Origin: CAVZRC01 sp052148775
Lineage (GTDB): Bacteria > Planctomycetota > Planctomycetia > Isosphaerales > Isosphaeraceae
NCBI GenBank assembly: GCA_052148775.1
Contig: JBKQHM010000845.1
Location: forward strand, 1 to 64,000
DNA: 64,000 bases
Direction: 5' to 3'
The position numbers and the translations under genes are program-made. Under the pieces are notes generated by a model. The model was not told where the DNA came from and ran no database searches. It was given only the letters and a program-made list of their open reading frames with translations. Of the stretch, positions 1 through 8,871 are shown one piece after another (within the stretch, counting starts at the first letter, position 1; every line of letters starts with the position of its first letter).

Positions 1-42
1 GCCGCAAACGCCCTCAGCTCTATGGTGTAGGGCGTTTGCGGC
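1..42. repeat. Perfect 14-bp inverted repeat (hairpin)
   Basis: Bases 1-14 (gccgcaaacgccct) are the exact reverse complement of bases 29-42, with a 14-nt loop. There is no T-run on either side, so it is not a classical intrinsic terminator. It lies at or inside the 3' end of the truncated vapC reading frame and may belong to the sequence that replaced the rest of that gene. The window edge prevents seeing whether it is part of a longer element. Confidence 0.7.
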
Positions 43-154
43 GACGAGAGCGTGCCCCGTGGGGGTGGGTCCGGCTGGCCGAGAAAGTTGAGCCCTTCCT
101 GACCGAAACCGACATATAAATATAAACCCCGCCAGTCTCGCAGATCAGGGCCAT
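20..154 (-). pseudogene. Truncated VapC/PIN-domain toxin remnant
   Basis: A 44-codon frame starts at ATG 154, overlapping the end of the antitoxin gene by 10 nt, the usual antitoxin-toxin spacing. Its first residues, MALICETGGVYIYM, resemble the opening strand of PIN-domain VapC toxins (typically M-A-L-I-C-D-T-G). The expected first catalytic Asp is Glu here. After about 14 codons the similarity ends and the frame runs into basic low-complexity sequence (SASRTHPHGARSRRRKR) and a stop inside the inverted repeat at 1-42. I infer that a toxin gene was disrupted or deleted. The call rests on a short match and could be chance. Confidence 0.45.
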
Positions 155-381
155 CGACCTTCCTTCACAGCGTCCCGGATCAAGGCTCCCGCTTGCTGCG
201 CCACGTCATGACTCCCGCTCCGGTACTTCCCCACGCCGACGGGAAGTGGGCGTGGTCCCGTTCGTGCATAGAGCGCCAGGGCGTCGCGCACGACCTCCGT
301 CTCCGACCGCCGCTCTTGTGAGGCGAGCTGTCGGATGGTCGCGGCCGTTTGTTCGTCCAGGATGATCGGCGCCGGATTCAT
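145..381 (-). CDS. Ribbon-helix-helix (CopG/VapB-like) antitoxin, orphan
   Basis: 78 residues from ATG 381; a start six codons upstream is also open. The N-terminal half (IILDEQTAATIRQLASQERR, then a helix with SETEVVRDALALYA) has the strand-helix-helix pattern of RHH DNA-binding antitoxins. The C-terminal half (YRSGSHDVAQQAGALIRDA) resembles the toxin-binding tail seen in VapB-type proteins. Such proteins dimerise, repress their own promoter and neutralise a co-encoded PIN RNase. Here the downstream toxin frame is only a stub (20-154), so the protein is probably an orphan regulator or a relic. The family assignment is by pattern only. Confidence 0.6.
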   Translation of the reverse strand: MNPAPIILDEQTAATIRQLASQERRSETEVVRDALALYARTGPRPLPVGVGKYRSGSHDVAQQAGALIRDAVKEGRWP

Positions 382-897
382 CGTGCATTGACCCCCCATT
401 CCAGAGTTTCGCTGGCGAGCCGATCAGTCAAGCCCGGCCCTCATTCGCGGTTCGGCTCGGTGCTGGTTTTTCGCGCCGTTGTGTCGGCGTTCATTCCAAC
501 CAAAATAGGGATTCTCGGGAATCGGCCACCGCGGAGCCCTCGAAAGTTTCTATAATGAAGATGTCTGGTCGAACTGGCGGCGTTCGGGGTGCGCAATCGA
601 GCGGAGGAAGCGGCGCTGATGCCATGCGAAACCGAGCACGACGAACTCAAAAACTCGACAAACGAACCCAGCGCGACACCCGAATCTCACGGAACGACCC
701 CTGTCCGACATCCAAAACTCGCAAAACGAACCCAAGCTTCACACGATCTTCACATAAAACGTGCTCGGTAGGTTGCATGCAGACTTCGTCGGCCGAGTCG
801 AAGCCGCGCGGGTCCAATTGCCGTTGGCATGAGAGCCGTCACTGCGAATAATGTATGGAGTTACAGGCGTCCTTTCGGAATCCGGGATGGACCATCC
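382..897. other. Intergenic region before uvrB
   Basis: No convincing gene. Several short frames on both strands read through here, but none shows family motifs or a good ribosome binding site. The only structure seen is a 21-bp imperfect direct repeat at 650-670 and 714-734, listed separately. Confidence 0.5.
650..734. repeat. Two-copy 21-bp direct repeat, 64-bp period
   Basis: Bases 650-670 and 714-734 share aaaactcg..aaacgaaccca with two mismatches. The function is unknown. It may be a remnant of a dispersed family repeat containing cgaaccca. Confidence 0.45.
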
Positions 898-2958
898 ATG
901 TCCAAATTTCAGCTCGTGAGCCCGTACCCGGCGGCCGGCGACCAGCCCGCGGCCATCGAGAGTCTGGTCGACGGACTGCGACGGGGCAAGAAGCAGCAGA
1001 CGCTCATGGGCGTCACCGGCTCGGGCAAGACCTTCACCATGGCCAACGTGATCGCCCAGCACGGCAAGCCCGCGCTGGTCATGTCGCACAACAAGACCCT
1101 CGCCGCCCAGCTCTACGCCGAGTTCAAGGAGTTCTTCCCGCACAACGCCGTCCGCTACTTCGTCAGCTATTACGACTACTATCAGCCCGAAGCCTATATT
1201 CCCCAGCGTGACATCTATATTGAGAAGGATGCCGCCATCAACGAGGAGATCGAGCGGCTCCGCCTCGCGTGCACGAGCGCACTCGTCAGTCGGGAGGATG
1301 TGGTCGTCGTCGCAAGCATCTCGTGCATCTACGGGTTGGGGTCGCCGGACGATTATCGCAAGATGATGGTGCGGCTCCAGTTGGGCGACATCATCGATCG
1401 CGACCAGTTGCTCCTCAAGTTCATCGACATCCAGTACGACCGCAACGACGTGTCGTTCGAGCGAGGCAAGTTCCGCGTGCGGGGAGACGTCGTCGAGCTC
1501 TGGCCGGCGAGCGAGGAGATCGGCTACCGGATCGAGCTATTCGGCGACGAGGTCGAGCGGCTGGCGACCATCGACCCGGTCAGCGGCTCCGTGCTCGAAA
1601 CGCACCAGGATCTCTACGTCTACCCGGCCAAGCACTTCGTCCTGCCCGAGGAGCGAATCAAGGGGGCCGTCGAGGCCATCGGGGAGGAGCTCGAGGAACG
1701 GCTCAAGCAAATGAAGGAGCAAGGCAAGCTTCTCGAAGCCCAGCGGTTGGGGGCCCGGACGCGATACGACATGGAGATGCTCCTGGAGGTCGGATACTGC
1801 TCCGGTATCGAGAATTATTCGCGGCACCTCACCGGCCGCAAGGCGGGCGAGACGCCCAACACGCTCCTCGACTTCTTGCCGCCGGATAGCCTCCTGCTCC
1901 TGGACGAGTCCCACGTGACCGTCCCCCAGATCCGCGGGATGTTCGCCGGGGACTTCAGTCGCAAGAGTACCCTGGTCGAGCACGGCTTTCGACTCCCCAG
2001 CGCACTGGATAACCGTCCGCTGCGGTTCGACGAGTGGGAGCAGAAGTTCGACCGTCGGCTGTTCGTCTCGGCCACGCCGGGCGACTACGAGGTGGCCATG
2101 TCCGGCGGCGAGGTCGTCGAGCAGGTGATCCGGCCAACGGGGCTGATCGACCCGGTGGTTCGGGTCGAGCCGGCGCGGGGACAGGTCCCGGCGCTGCTCC
2201 AGGAGATCAAGGCCCGCGCCGCCAGGGGCGAGCGCGTGCTCGTGACCACGCTGACCAAGCGGCTCGCCGAAGATCTCTCGCGCTACCTCAAGGAACAGGG
2301 CCTGCGTTGCAAGTGGCTCCATTCGGAGCTCGACGCGTTCGAGCGAGTCAGCATCCTCCGCGAGCTGCGCGAGGGGGCTTTCGACGCGCTGGTGGGCGTG
2401 AACCTGCTCCGAGAAGGGCTCGACCTGCCCGAGGTCTCGATGGTCTGCATCCTCGACGCCGACAAGGAGGGATTCCTCCGCAGCGAGACCTCGCTGATCC
2501 AGACCATCGGCCGGTCGGCCCGGCACGTCAACGCCGAGGTCGTGCTCTACGCCGACAAGGTCACCCAGTCGATGCAACGGGCCATCGACGAGACCAATCG
2601 TCGGCGCACGTTGCAACTGGCCTATAACCAGGAACATGGCATCACGCCCGAGACGATCGTCAAGGCAATCCGCCGCGGCATCGAGGAGGAGATCCAGGCC
2701 AAGACCATCGTCCGCAAGGCCGTCGGCCGCGACGAATCCACCGACGCCAATGAGGAATACCTCGCCGCGCTCGAAGCCGAGATGCTCGATGCCGCCGAGA
2801 AGCTGGAGTTCGAACGCGCCGCCGCCCTTCGCGACAAGATCCTCGAGCTCCGATCGGCCCAGGGGAGCGGCCCCAAACGACCCGCCGCCTCGCCCCAGGC
2901 CCAGGGAGCGCGGGCCCGGGCCAAGGCCAAATCCAGAGCCGGACGTCGTCAGTCATAG
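898..2958 (+). CDS. uvrB: Excinuclease ABC subunit B
   Basis: UvrB is the damage-verifying helicase-like subunit of nucleotide excision repair. It is loaded by UvrA and recruits UvrC. The protein begins MSKFQLVSPYPAAGDQPAAI, the canonical UvrB N-terminus, so ATG 898 is preferred over the in-frame ATG at 829. It shows Walker A (MGVTGSGKTF), the beta-hairpin region with YYDYYQPEAYIP that clamps one DNA strand, DESH helicase motif II, the C-terminal helicase motifs (QTIGRSARH) and a C-terminal UVR domain (LEFERAAALRDKI) for UvrC contact. At 686 residues it is of normal length. A short basic Ala/Lys/Arg-rich tail follows the UVR domain. Confidence 0.98.
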   Translation: MSKFQLVSPYPAAGDQPAAIESLVDGLRRGKKQQTLMGVTGSGKTFTMANVIAQHGKPALVMSHNKTLAAQLYAEFKEFFPHNAVRYFVSYYDYYQPEAYIPQRDIYIEKDAAINEEIERLRLACTSALVSREDVVVVASISCIYGLGSPDDYRKMMVRLQLGDIIDRDQLLLKFIDIQYDRNDVSFERGKFRVRGDVVELWPASEEIGYRIELFGDEVERLATIDPVSGSVLETHQDLYVYPAKHFVLPEERIKGAVEAIGEELEERLKQMKEQGKLLEAQRLGARTRYDMEMLLEVGYCSGIENYSRHLTGRKAGETPNTLLDFLPPDSLLLLDESHVTVPQIRGMFAGDFSRKSTLVEHGFRLPSALDNRPLRFDEWEQKFDRRLFVSATPGDYEVAMSGGEVVEQVIRPTGLIDPVVRVEPARGQVPALLQEIKARAARGERVLVTTLTKRLAEDLSRYLKEQGLRCKWLHSELDAFERVSILRELREGAFDALVGVNLLREGLDLPEVSMVCILDADKEGFLRSETSLIQTIGRSARHVNAEVVLYADKVTQSMQRAIDETNRRRTLQLAYNQEHGITPETIVKAIRRGIEEEIQAKTIVRKAVGRDESTDANEEYLAALEAEMLDAAEKLEFERAAALRDKILELRSAQGSGPKRPAASPQAQGARARAKAKSRAGRRQS

Positions 2959-3101
2959 TGGCTCCCGGCGTCGTCATGTCTAGTGGCTCGTGGCTCGTGG
3001 CGAGTATGATGAGAACACTTGGGCCGTCCGGGAGGCCGGCTCAAGCGGGGATGGGTATCCTAATTATTCGCATTGGCTAGCCACTACTCGGGGAGACCTT
3101 C

Positions 3102-4268
3102 ATGCCGATGAGGCTTCGATACGGGATATCAGGAACGTGGTTCGGGCTCGCGGGGGTGATGATCGCCCTGTCGACGGGCGGGTGTGGGGAAGGTGACTTC
3201 GTGCCGCCGCCGCCGCCCGAGTTGCGAGGCGCCATGGGCACGACGTCGGCCGCCCCTAAGCTTGGGTCCTCGACCGCAACCACGGACTTGCTCGGTTCTG
3301 CGGCGAACGGGGTCAAGAGCATCGAACTGATCCTCAGTGGCGGTCGAGACCCGAACGAGATCGAGACTGAGAAGGCCGCCGCGAGGTTGCAAGCCGGCGC
3401 CGACAAGGCCCGGCTCAAGATCACGGTCGTCGGTGAAGAAACCTCCGAAGGGCCGAAGCCGGCGCCCCTCAAGGATCAGGCCACACTGGTGCGGGAAGCG
3501 GTCGCCCGACATCCCCAGGCCCTGATCGTCGAGCCAGGCGATCCCGCCGACAAGGAGCTCGCCAAGGCGATCCATGAGGCCCAGGCCGCGAAGGTCCCCG
3601 TCGTCCTGCTCGATCGACCGCTTGCCCAGGGGGCCGGCAACACGGGGGCTCCGACGATCCTGGTGGAACCCGAGCCGTTCGCGGATTCGGCGCGGCAGTT
3701 GGTCGCGTCGGCCATCCGGAACGCCAAGAATGCCAAGCTGGATCCCCAGGGGGGCGCCGTCCTGCTGATCAATACCGCCGGCGATCCCTTCATCCCCGAT
3801 CGGGTCGCGGCCCTGCGCGACGCCCTCAAGGCCGCGGGGATCAAGTCAATTGAGCAGGTTCGATTCCCCGGCGATAACTCCGCGGAGAAACTCCTGTCGG
3901 CTTACCTCAAGGCCAATCCGAAGCCGTCGATGGTCTTCTCGGTCGATTTCGTAAGCAGTTCGGGCACCAATGAGACGGTAACGCAGATCAGCGAGGAGCG
4001 TCCCTTCATCCAGGCGGGATATACCAGTGATGACAACCAGCTCCGCCTGGCCCGCCTGGGCGAATTCGCGGCACTGGGCCAGTACATACCGAATCGACTG
4101 ATCCGCAAGGCAATCTCGACGGCCATCGCGGCGGCACTGAAGCAGGAGGTCCAGAGTCCGATCCGGATTCCCGTCGTAATCCATGAATCACCGCCGAATG
4201 CGGGCGTCGCCCGCTTCCAGTCCCGGCAGAAGGCCGGCATGAAGGCGAAGGCCACTCCCTCCGGATAA
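3102..4268 (+). CDS. Substrate-binding lipoprotein, periplasmic-binding-protein (RbsB/LacI) fold
   Basis: 388 residues. It begins with a hydrophobic signal ending LSTGGC, a plausible though not ideal lipobox, followed by a Pro-rich linker. It then shows the type 1 periplasmic binding fold: EAVARHPQALIVEPGDPADKEL and AKVPVVLLDRPL resemble the sugar-binding RbsB family. It probably binds a small ligand at the outer face of the inner membrane. No ABC permease or ATPase gene is adjacent, so transport is not shown; it may be a sensor or scavenging protein. The start has a good ribosome binding site (ggggaga, 6 nt away). The nadC gene follows 38 nt downstream. Confidence 0.8.
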   Translation: MPMRLRYGISGTWFGLAGVMIALSTGGCGEGDFVPPPPPELRGAMGTTSAAPKLGSSTATTDLLGSAANGVKSIELILSGGRDPNEIETEKAAARLQAGADKARLKITVVGEETSEGPKPAPLKDQATLVREAVARHPQALIVEPGDPADKELAKAIHEAQAAKVPVVLLDRPLAQGAGNTGAPTILVEPEPFADSARQLVASAIRNAKNAKLDPQGGAVLLINTAGDPFIPDRVAALRDALKAAGIKSIEQVRFPGDNSAEKLLSAYLKANPKPSMVFSVDFVSSSGTNETVTQISEERPFIQAGYTSDDNQLRLARLGEFAALGQYIPNRLIRKAISTAIAAALKQEVQSPIRIPVVIHESPPNAGVARFQSRQKAGMKAKATPSG

Positions 4269-4306
4269 GAAGCGGAGCCGCGCGGTTTGACCCCGGATGA
4301 CATCCC

Positions 4307-5215
4307 ATGAGTCGTTCTCGATACCAATTCGAGGAGCGGGAGCAGCGCAACGTCGAGGCGCTGCTGGCGATGGCGATCGCCGAGGATTTCGGCGAGGTCG
4401 GCGACATCACGACGACCTCGACGATCCCCTGTCAGGCCAGGGGCGCCGCGAGGCTGGTGGCGCGGGCGACGGGCGTACTGGCCGGCCTCCCCATCGTCGA
4501 ACGCGTGGCCGCGGAGTTCGAGTTGATCGCGCACTATGAATCCTATCGGGCCGATGGCGATCGCCTCGAGGCGGGGATGGTGATCGCGGGGCTGGCGGGG
4601 CCGATGCGGTCGCTCCTGGCCATGGAGCGGATTGCGCTGAATTTCCTCCAGCGTCTCAGCGGGATCGCGACCTTGACCGCGCGGTACGTCTCGGCGACCG
4701 CCGGCACCCGCGCGGCGATCTACGATACCCGCAAGACGACCCCCGGCTGGCGCGCGCTGGAGAAGTACGCGGTCCGTTGCGGCGGCGGGTTTAACCACCG
4801 TTTCGGGCTCTTCGACGCGGTCTTGCTCAAGGACAACCACCTGGCCTGGCTCGGTTCGGCGGCCATCCCCGGGGCGACCGACCCGATCACCGCGGCCATC
4901 GCCTCGGCGCGGGCCAACGTCCCGGCCGGGACGATCGTGGAGGTCGAGGTCGACACCCTCGAGCAGCTCGATGTGGCAATGCGATGCGGACCCGATATCA
5001 TACTCGTCGATAACCTGGGTCCGGATCGGGTCGCCGAGGCGGTGCGCCGTCGCGATGCCGTCGCGCCGGGTATCCGGCTCGAAGCATCGGGCGGCGTGAC
5101 CCTGGAGACGGTCGGCGCCCTGGCGGCCACGGGTGTCGATCGGATCAGCGTCGGTGCGCTGACTCATTCAGCCCCGGCCCTCGATCTGGCGATGGACTTC
5201 TCGACGAGTCCTTGA
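4307..5215 (+). CDS. nadC: Nicotinate-nucleotide pyrophosphorylase (quinolinate phosphoribosyltransferase)
   Basis: NadC converts quinolinate and PRPP to nicotinate mononucleotide, CO2 and pyrophosphate in de novo NAD synthesis. The 302-residue protein has the family hallmarks: EDFGEVGDITT near the N-terminus, YDTRKTTPGWRALEKYAVRCGGG with the substrate-binding Arg/Lys residues, NHRFGLFDAVLLKDNH, and the barrel strands EVEVDTLEQL, ILVDNLGPD and LEASGGVTLE. Length is normal. Its stop is 6 nt before birA, so the two are probably cotranscribed; nadC next to a biotin ligase gene is a recurrent arrangement in bacteria. Confidence 0.97.
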   Translation: MSRSRYQFEEREQRNVEALLAMAIAEDFGEVGDITTTSTIPCQARGAARLVARATGVLAGLPIVERVAAEFELIAHYESYRADGDRLEAGMVIAGLAGPMRSLLAMERIALNFLQRLSGIATLTARYVSATAGTRAAIYDTRKTTPGWRALEKYAVRCGGGFNHRFGLFDAVLLKDNHLAWLGSAAIPGATDPITAAIASARANVPAGTIVEVEVDTLEQLDVAMRCGPDIILVDNLGPDRVAEAVRRRDAVAPGIRLEASGGVTLETVGALAATGVDRISVGALTHSAPALDLAMDFSTSP

Positions 5216-5221
5216 ACGACC

Positions 5222-6442
5222 ATGAGCGATCGAGGCCGATGGTCAAGACCGAAGACCCAGGATTCGTTGCCCATGACTCAGGGACTTGATGCCGAGGTGA
5301 TGAAAAGCCCCATCGAGGCATTGAACATCCCGCTCCTGGATCGCCTGCGCGCCGCGTCGGGCGACTTTGTACCGCTGGACGGTCTGGGTTTTGACACGGA
5401 TAGGGTGCGCGCCGACCTCGATGCCCTGGCCGCCTTCGGCTTCGGGATCGAGCGCCACCCCTATCGAGGCGCGGCTTACGCCGGGCCGGCTGACCGGCTC
5501 TGTCCGGACCAGATCGAACACGAGCTGGCCACGCGATGGATCGGTCGACGGATCAGCGTCTGGAGCCGGGTGGCCAGCACGAACGACCTGGCAGCCCGCG
5601 CCGGCGCCTCGGCCTCGGGTGCCGGACTGGTCATTCTGGCCGAGGAGCAGACCGACGGCCGTGGCCGTCGCGGCCGATCCTGGGTCGCCCCGCCGCGCTC
5701 CTCGATCCTGATGTCGGTCCTCCTCTTCCCACCCCCCGACCTGGATTTGGCCGTGCCCGGCTCCGCCTTCGGCTGTGCCTGGCTGACCGCACTGGGTGCG
5801 GTGGCGACGGCCGAGGTCGTCTTGGCATGGACCGGCCGCGAGGCCAGGATCAAATGGCCCAACGATGTCCGCGTCGACGGCCGGAAGATCGCCGGAATCC
5901 TCGTCGAACGCGCATCGCCCCCGGGGCATCTTCGCGGGGACGGTAATGCCGCGGTGCCGGCATGCGGCGTGGTCATCGGCATCGGACTGAACGTCAACGT
6001 GGACCGCGATGATCTCCCCGCGGACCTCAGCGCCGGGGCGACCTCCTTGAGAATCGAACGCGACGGGAAGTTCGTCGATCGCTCGGAAGTCGCACGCGAC
6101 CTGATCCGACGGCTCGATCACTGGTACGACGCCAGCCTCGCGTCCGGCTGCGAGATCCTCAACGACTCATGGCGTGCCCTGAGCGAGCATATCGGACGCC
6201 TCGTGCGCGTCGCCACCCCCTCCGGCACCCGGGCCGGCCGCCTGGTCGACCTCGACGTCCGTCATGGATTGACGCTCGCCGGGGAGGAAGCGGAAGACCG
6301 AGCCAACCAGGGGGGCGACGCCCAGGGTCACATCCGACTACCCCTTGCCGCCATTCTCGCACTCCAGGCGTATCCTCCGTGCGATGCGCCGTCGCGCGCC
6401 TTGAATGGTCCTGGATGCAATGCTTCCGCCTTGATAGACTAA
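5222..6442 (+). CDS. birA: Biotin--[acetyl-CoA-carboxylase] ligase
   Basis: BirA activates biotin with ATP and attaches it to the carrier lysine of acetyl-CoA carboxylase. Seen are an N-terminal winged-helix-like segment (LDRLRAASGDFVPLDGL), the substrate motif STNDLAARAG, the nucleotide/biotin loop TDGRGRRGRSW, KWPNDVRVDGRKIAGILVE and IGIGLNVN, then a C-terminal SH3-like part with an atypical tail. The HTH part suggests it could also act as a repressor of biotin genes, though none are nearby. It is 406 residues, longer than usual because of the N-terminal extension. In-frame ATGs at 5273 and 5300 are alternative starts and would remove the non-conserved first 17 or 26 residues. Confidence 0.95.
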   Translation: MSDRGRWSRPKTQDSLPMTQGLDAEVMKSPIEALNIPLLDRLRAASGDFVPLDGLGFDTDRVRADLDALAAFGFGIERHPYRGAAYAGPADRLCPDQIEHELATRWIGRRISVWSRVASTNDLAARAGASASGAGLVILAEEQTDGRGRRGRSWVAPPRSSILMSVLLFPPPDLDLAVPGSAFGCAWLTALGAVATAEVVLAWTGREARIKWPNDVRVDGRKIAGILVERASPPGHLRGDGNAAVPACGVVIGIGLNVNVDRDDLPADLSAGATSLRIERDGKFVDRSEVARDLIRRLDHWYDASLASGCEILNDSWRALSEHIGRLVRVATPSGTRAGRLVDLDVRHGLTLAGEEAEDRANQGGDAQGHIRLPLAAILALQAYPPCDAPSRALNGPGCNASALID

Positions 6443-6491
6443 TGGAATACGGACCCTGTGCGGACGGAGTGAGAGCCGGGGAGACATTGGC

Positions 6492-7355
6492 ATGGCAGGA
6501 TCAACTCCTCCTGGGGATCTCCCGGAAACGCCTCCATGGCTACGGCCGACGCGGAGCGGGCCTCATCGCGCGGTAGGGCTAACATGCGTCTGCGTGCTCG
6601 TGGTATGCGTGACGTGGTTGAACCCGTATTCCGCCTGGGCCCGCGATGAAATCAATCGTCCGCGGATCGGGCTCGGCGACCGTGGTGAGGCGACCACCTC
6701 AATCCTGCTCGTCGATTACTTCCAGAAACTGCTTCAAGATCACGACCTCGAAGCCTTCCGCAATCGCGTCGCCGCGCGTTACACGGAGGAGACGCTCTGC
6801 GAGATCCTGCTGGGCTCTCCGACAATCACATCGCGTCGGGCCTCGGTGGTGTCCCTGAGTTTCCTGGGCGAATTCCCGAGAAGCAACGCCGTCCTGGGCC
6901 GGGCGTTGCAAGACAGTGATCCGACCGTGCGGAAACTCGCCGAAGACGCCCTCTGGTCGATCTGGTTCCGCGCCGGCACGCCCGAGAATAATCGGACTCT
7001 CCAGGAAGTTGTCCGGCTCACGGGCCTTCGGCAGTTCGAGCAAGCCGAAGCCCTTGCGACCCGCCTGATCGTCACCGCCCCTCGTTTCGCCGAGGCGTAC
7101 AATCAGCGGGCCATCATCCACTTCCAGCAAGGCCGGTTCGCCGAAAGTGCCCTGGATTGCCAGCGAGTGCTGAATCGAAACCCATATCACTTCGGTGCGA
7201 TCGGCGGGATGGCCCAGTGCCAGCTCCAACTGAACCAGCCGGCCGAGGCCCTCAAGACTTTACGCCGAGGCTTGAAGATCCAGCCGTACCGGGATGAGGT
7301 CCGCGCCAGCATCAAGCTCATCGAGGCCCAGCTCGATCCCGAAGGATCGCATTGA
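6492..7355 (+). CDS. Exported HEAT/TPR-repeat protein
   Basis: 287 residues. A hydrophobic segment (VGLTCVCVLVVCVTWLNPYSAWA) near residues 28-50 ends in an Ala-x-Ala-like site, indicating export or anchoring. Residues about 60-150 have helical HEAT-like pairs (SVVSLSFLGEFP, ALQDSDPTVRKLAEDALWSIW). The C-terminal half has at least two TPR units (AEAYNQRAIIHFQQGRFAESALDCQRVL and the following NPYHFGAIGGMAQCQLQL). A role in protein-protein contacts in the periplasm is likely, but the partner is unknown. A ggggaga ribosome binding site lies 8 nt before the start. It is the last gene of the rightward block that starts with uvrB. Confidence 0.8.
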   Translation: MAGSTPPGDLPETPPWLRPTRSGPHRAVGLTCVCVLVVCVTWLNPYSAWARDEINRPRIGLGDRGEATTSILLVDYFQKLLQDHDLEAFRNRVAARYTEETLCEILLGSPTITSRRASVVSLSFLGEFPRSNAVLGRALQDSDPTVRKLAEDALWSIWFRAGTPENNRTLQEVVRLTGLRQFEQAEALATRLIVTAPRFAEAYNQRAIIHFQQGRFAESALDCQRVLNRNPYHFGAIGGMAQCQLQLNQPAEALKTLRRGLKIQPYRDEVRASIKLIEAQLDPEGSH

Positions 7356-7404
7356 TTGGTCGGACCACGAGCCAGCGGCCTCGACCTCCTGGTCGGGGTC
7401 GAGT

Positions 7405-8871
7405 TCAATTCTCGGGTGCATCGGGCCCATCATTGCAGTCCCAGGCGCGGTCCGACTCCCGCTCGGCCAGTCCACGGGCCGAAGGGCGACGGAGGGATGG
7501 GCGGTGCGGACCGGCAAAGGCCGCGACGACCTCCGGCAGGGCGCCGAGATGCAGGTGCAAGAGGCTCCCGACGGCATGATGATGATAGAACCAGTCACCC
7601 TCGGCGGACAGGGCCCCGAAACAGCTCGGGCATTCGAAGGGCTCGACTCCGGCGATCAAACGCCATCGGTTACTCTTGTAGCCGCGGACGGTCGTCCCCC
7701 GGGTGCCCAGCCAGCAGTCGTGCAGCAGTCGCCGCGAGACCGGGCCCGGCGGCGGGGCGTCGGGGAGGAACTCGGCGTCGAATGGCAGGATCCCCGCGCC
7801 CCGATAACATCGATCGCGGATAAACATGCGGCGTCCCAGGTAGGCGGTCCCTCCACCTTCCGAGTAGATCCGCCGACCGAGGCAGACATGCTTCCCCAGG
7901 GCGGCAATCATGCTATGGTTCGAGACAAGCTCGTCGGCGTGGTCGTCCGGTTTGCCACAGCCGATCATCACCAGGTTGACCCGCTCCGGCAGGCCCTCAT
8001 CGCGCAGCGGCGAGAACTCGATGAGTTCGGCGCCGAGCGCTTCCAGCGCCTCGATCGTATCGGGGAAGTATCGGCCGAAGGCCTCGTCCTGAGCGTAGGC
8101 CACGCGGAAGCGCCGTCGTCCCCGTCCCGACAGCCCGGCGCATCTCGCCGTGCGGGGAAACGGGTGTCGGCGGGCCAGCTCGCGAATCGCCGACAAGTCG
8201 GCGTGCTTCAGGAAGCCTTGGGCCAACGCATCGATCAGGTCGTCCGGCAATCGACGATCGCTGGGCACGCGTTCCAGCGCGGCACGGACCTCGGGCATCT
8301 CCTCGAGAGCACCTACGACCGGCAAGCCGGTCGTCAACTGGACCAGTCGCCTCAACCTCGGCAAATCCGACGGATCGGCCAGTTCGTCCAGGAGAACAGC
8401 ATCGACCCCTTCCGATAATCGCGGTAGATGGAACGCCTCGGAGTCGCTCCCACGACACGAAACGACCGAGACAACAGGGAGATCCAGCGCCTCGGCGATC
8501 GGCCGCAGATCGCCCGGGTGATCGCATGATACAACAGTGAGACCCGACTTCGGCTTCGGAAGCTCGAGTGTCCCTTCGACCAGGGACAGGTCGGCAGAGG
8601 CCGCAGCCCTGGCAAATAACCCGCAGCAGACCGGCCCGGGCATCAGCCAGGCGTCGAGATGACGGCCAGGTAGTCCGGTCACATGACCAACGGACTCCAT
8701 GGCCGTCGGACACGCTCGGGTCCGGAAATGCTGGACTCGCCAACGCTTTTGAGTCAACCCGGCCAGCATCGCCAGGGACACTACCGAGGGCTCCGGACCG
8801 GATGAGCATGTCGCCAATCCCAGTCGCGGAAGCTCATTTTCAACGCCTCGCGGACTTACAGGACGGGGCAC
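7405..8871 (-). CDS. CbiA/CobB-like protein lacking both catalytic signatures
   Basis: 488 residues from GTG 8871, preceded by a strong ggaggag site 7 nt away. The overall order matches cobyrinate a,c-diamide synthase: an N-terminal dethiobiotin-synthetase-like half and a C-terminal class I glutamine amidotransferase half. RVAYAQDEAFGRYFPDTIEALEALGAELIEFSPL and the closing YHHHAVGSLLHLHLGALPEVVAAF are clear family features. Yet the P-loop position reads CSSGPEPS instead of G-x-G-K-T/S. The nucleophile motif (usually AECGG) reads YSEGGGTAYL, with Gly at the cysteine position (about residue 339). Both ATP-dependent amidation and glutaminase activity therefore look lost. The reading frame is intact, so it is probably a repurposed paralogue rather than a pseudogene. 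No cobalamin genes are nearby. Confidence 0.8.
   Translation of the reverse strand: MPRPVSPRGVENELPRLGLATCSSGPEPSVVSLAMLAGLTQKRWRVQHFRTRACPTAMESVGHVTGLPGRHLDAWLMPGPVCCGLFARAAASADLSLVEGTLELPKPKSGLTVVSCDHPGDLRPIAEALDLPVVSVVSCRGSDSEAFHLPRLSEGVDAVLLDELADPSDLPRLRRLVQLTTGLPVVGALEEMPEVRAALERVPSDRRLPDDLIDALAQGFLKHADLSAIRELARRHPFPRTARCAGLSGRGRRRFRVAYAQDEAFGRYFPDTIEALEALGAELIEFSPLRDEGLPERVNLVMIGCGKPDDHADELVSNHSMIAALGKHVCLGRRIYSEGGGTAYLGRRMFIRDRCYRGAGILPFDAEFLPDAPPPGPVSRRLLHDCWLGTRGTTVRGYKSNRWRLIAGVEPFECPSCFGALSAEGDWFYHHHAVGSLLHLHLGALPEVVAAFAGPHRPSLRRPSARGLAERESDRAWDCNDGPDAPEN

Noticed and set aside
1537..2637. Long minus-strand frame of 366 codons inside uvrB
   Set aside because: It is antisense to a fully conserved uvrB; composition reflects the GC-rich third codon position and no family motif is present.
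2960..3010. gtggctcgtggctcgtggcg short tandem repeat after uvrB
   Set aside because: Three near-copies of a 7-8-nt unit only, a low-complexity run with no further structure.
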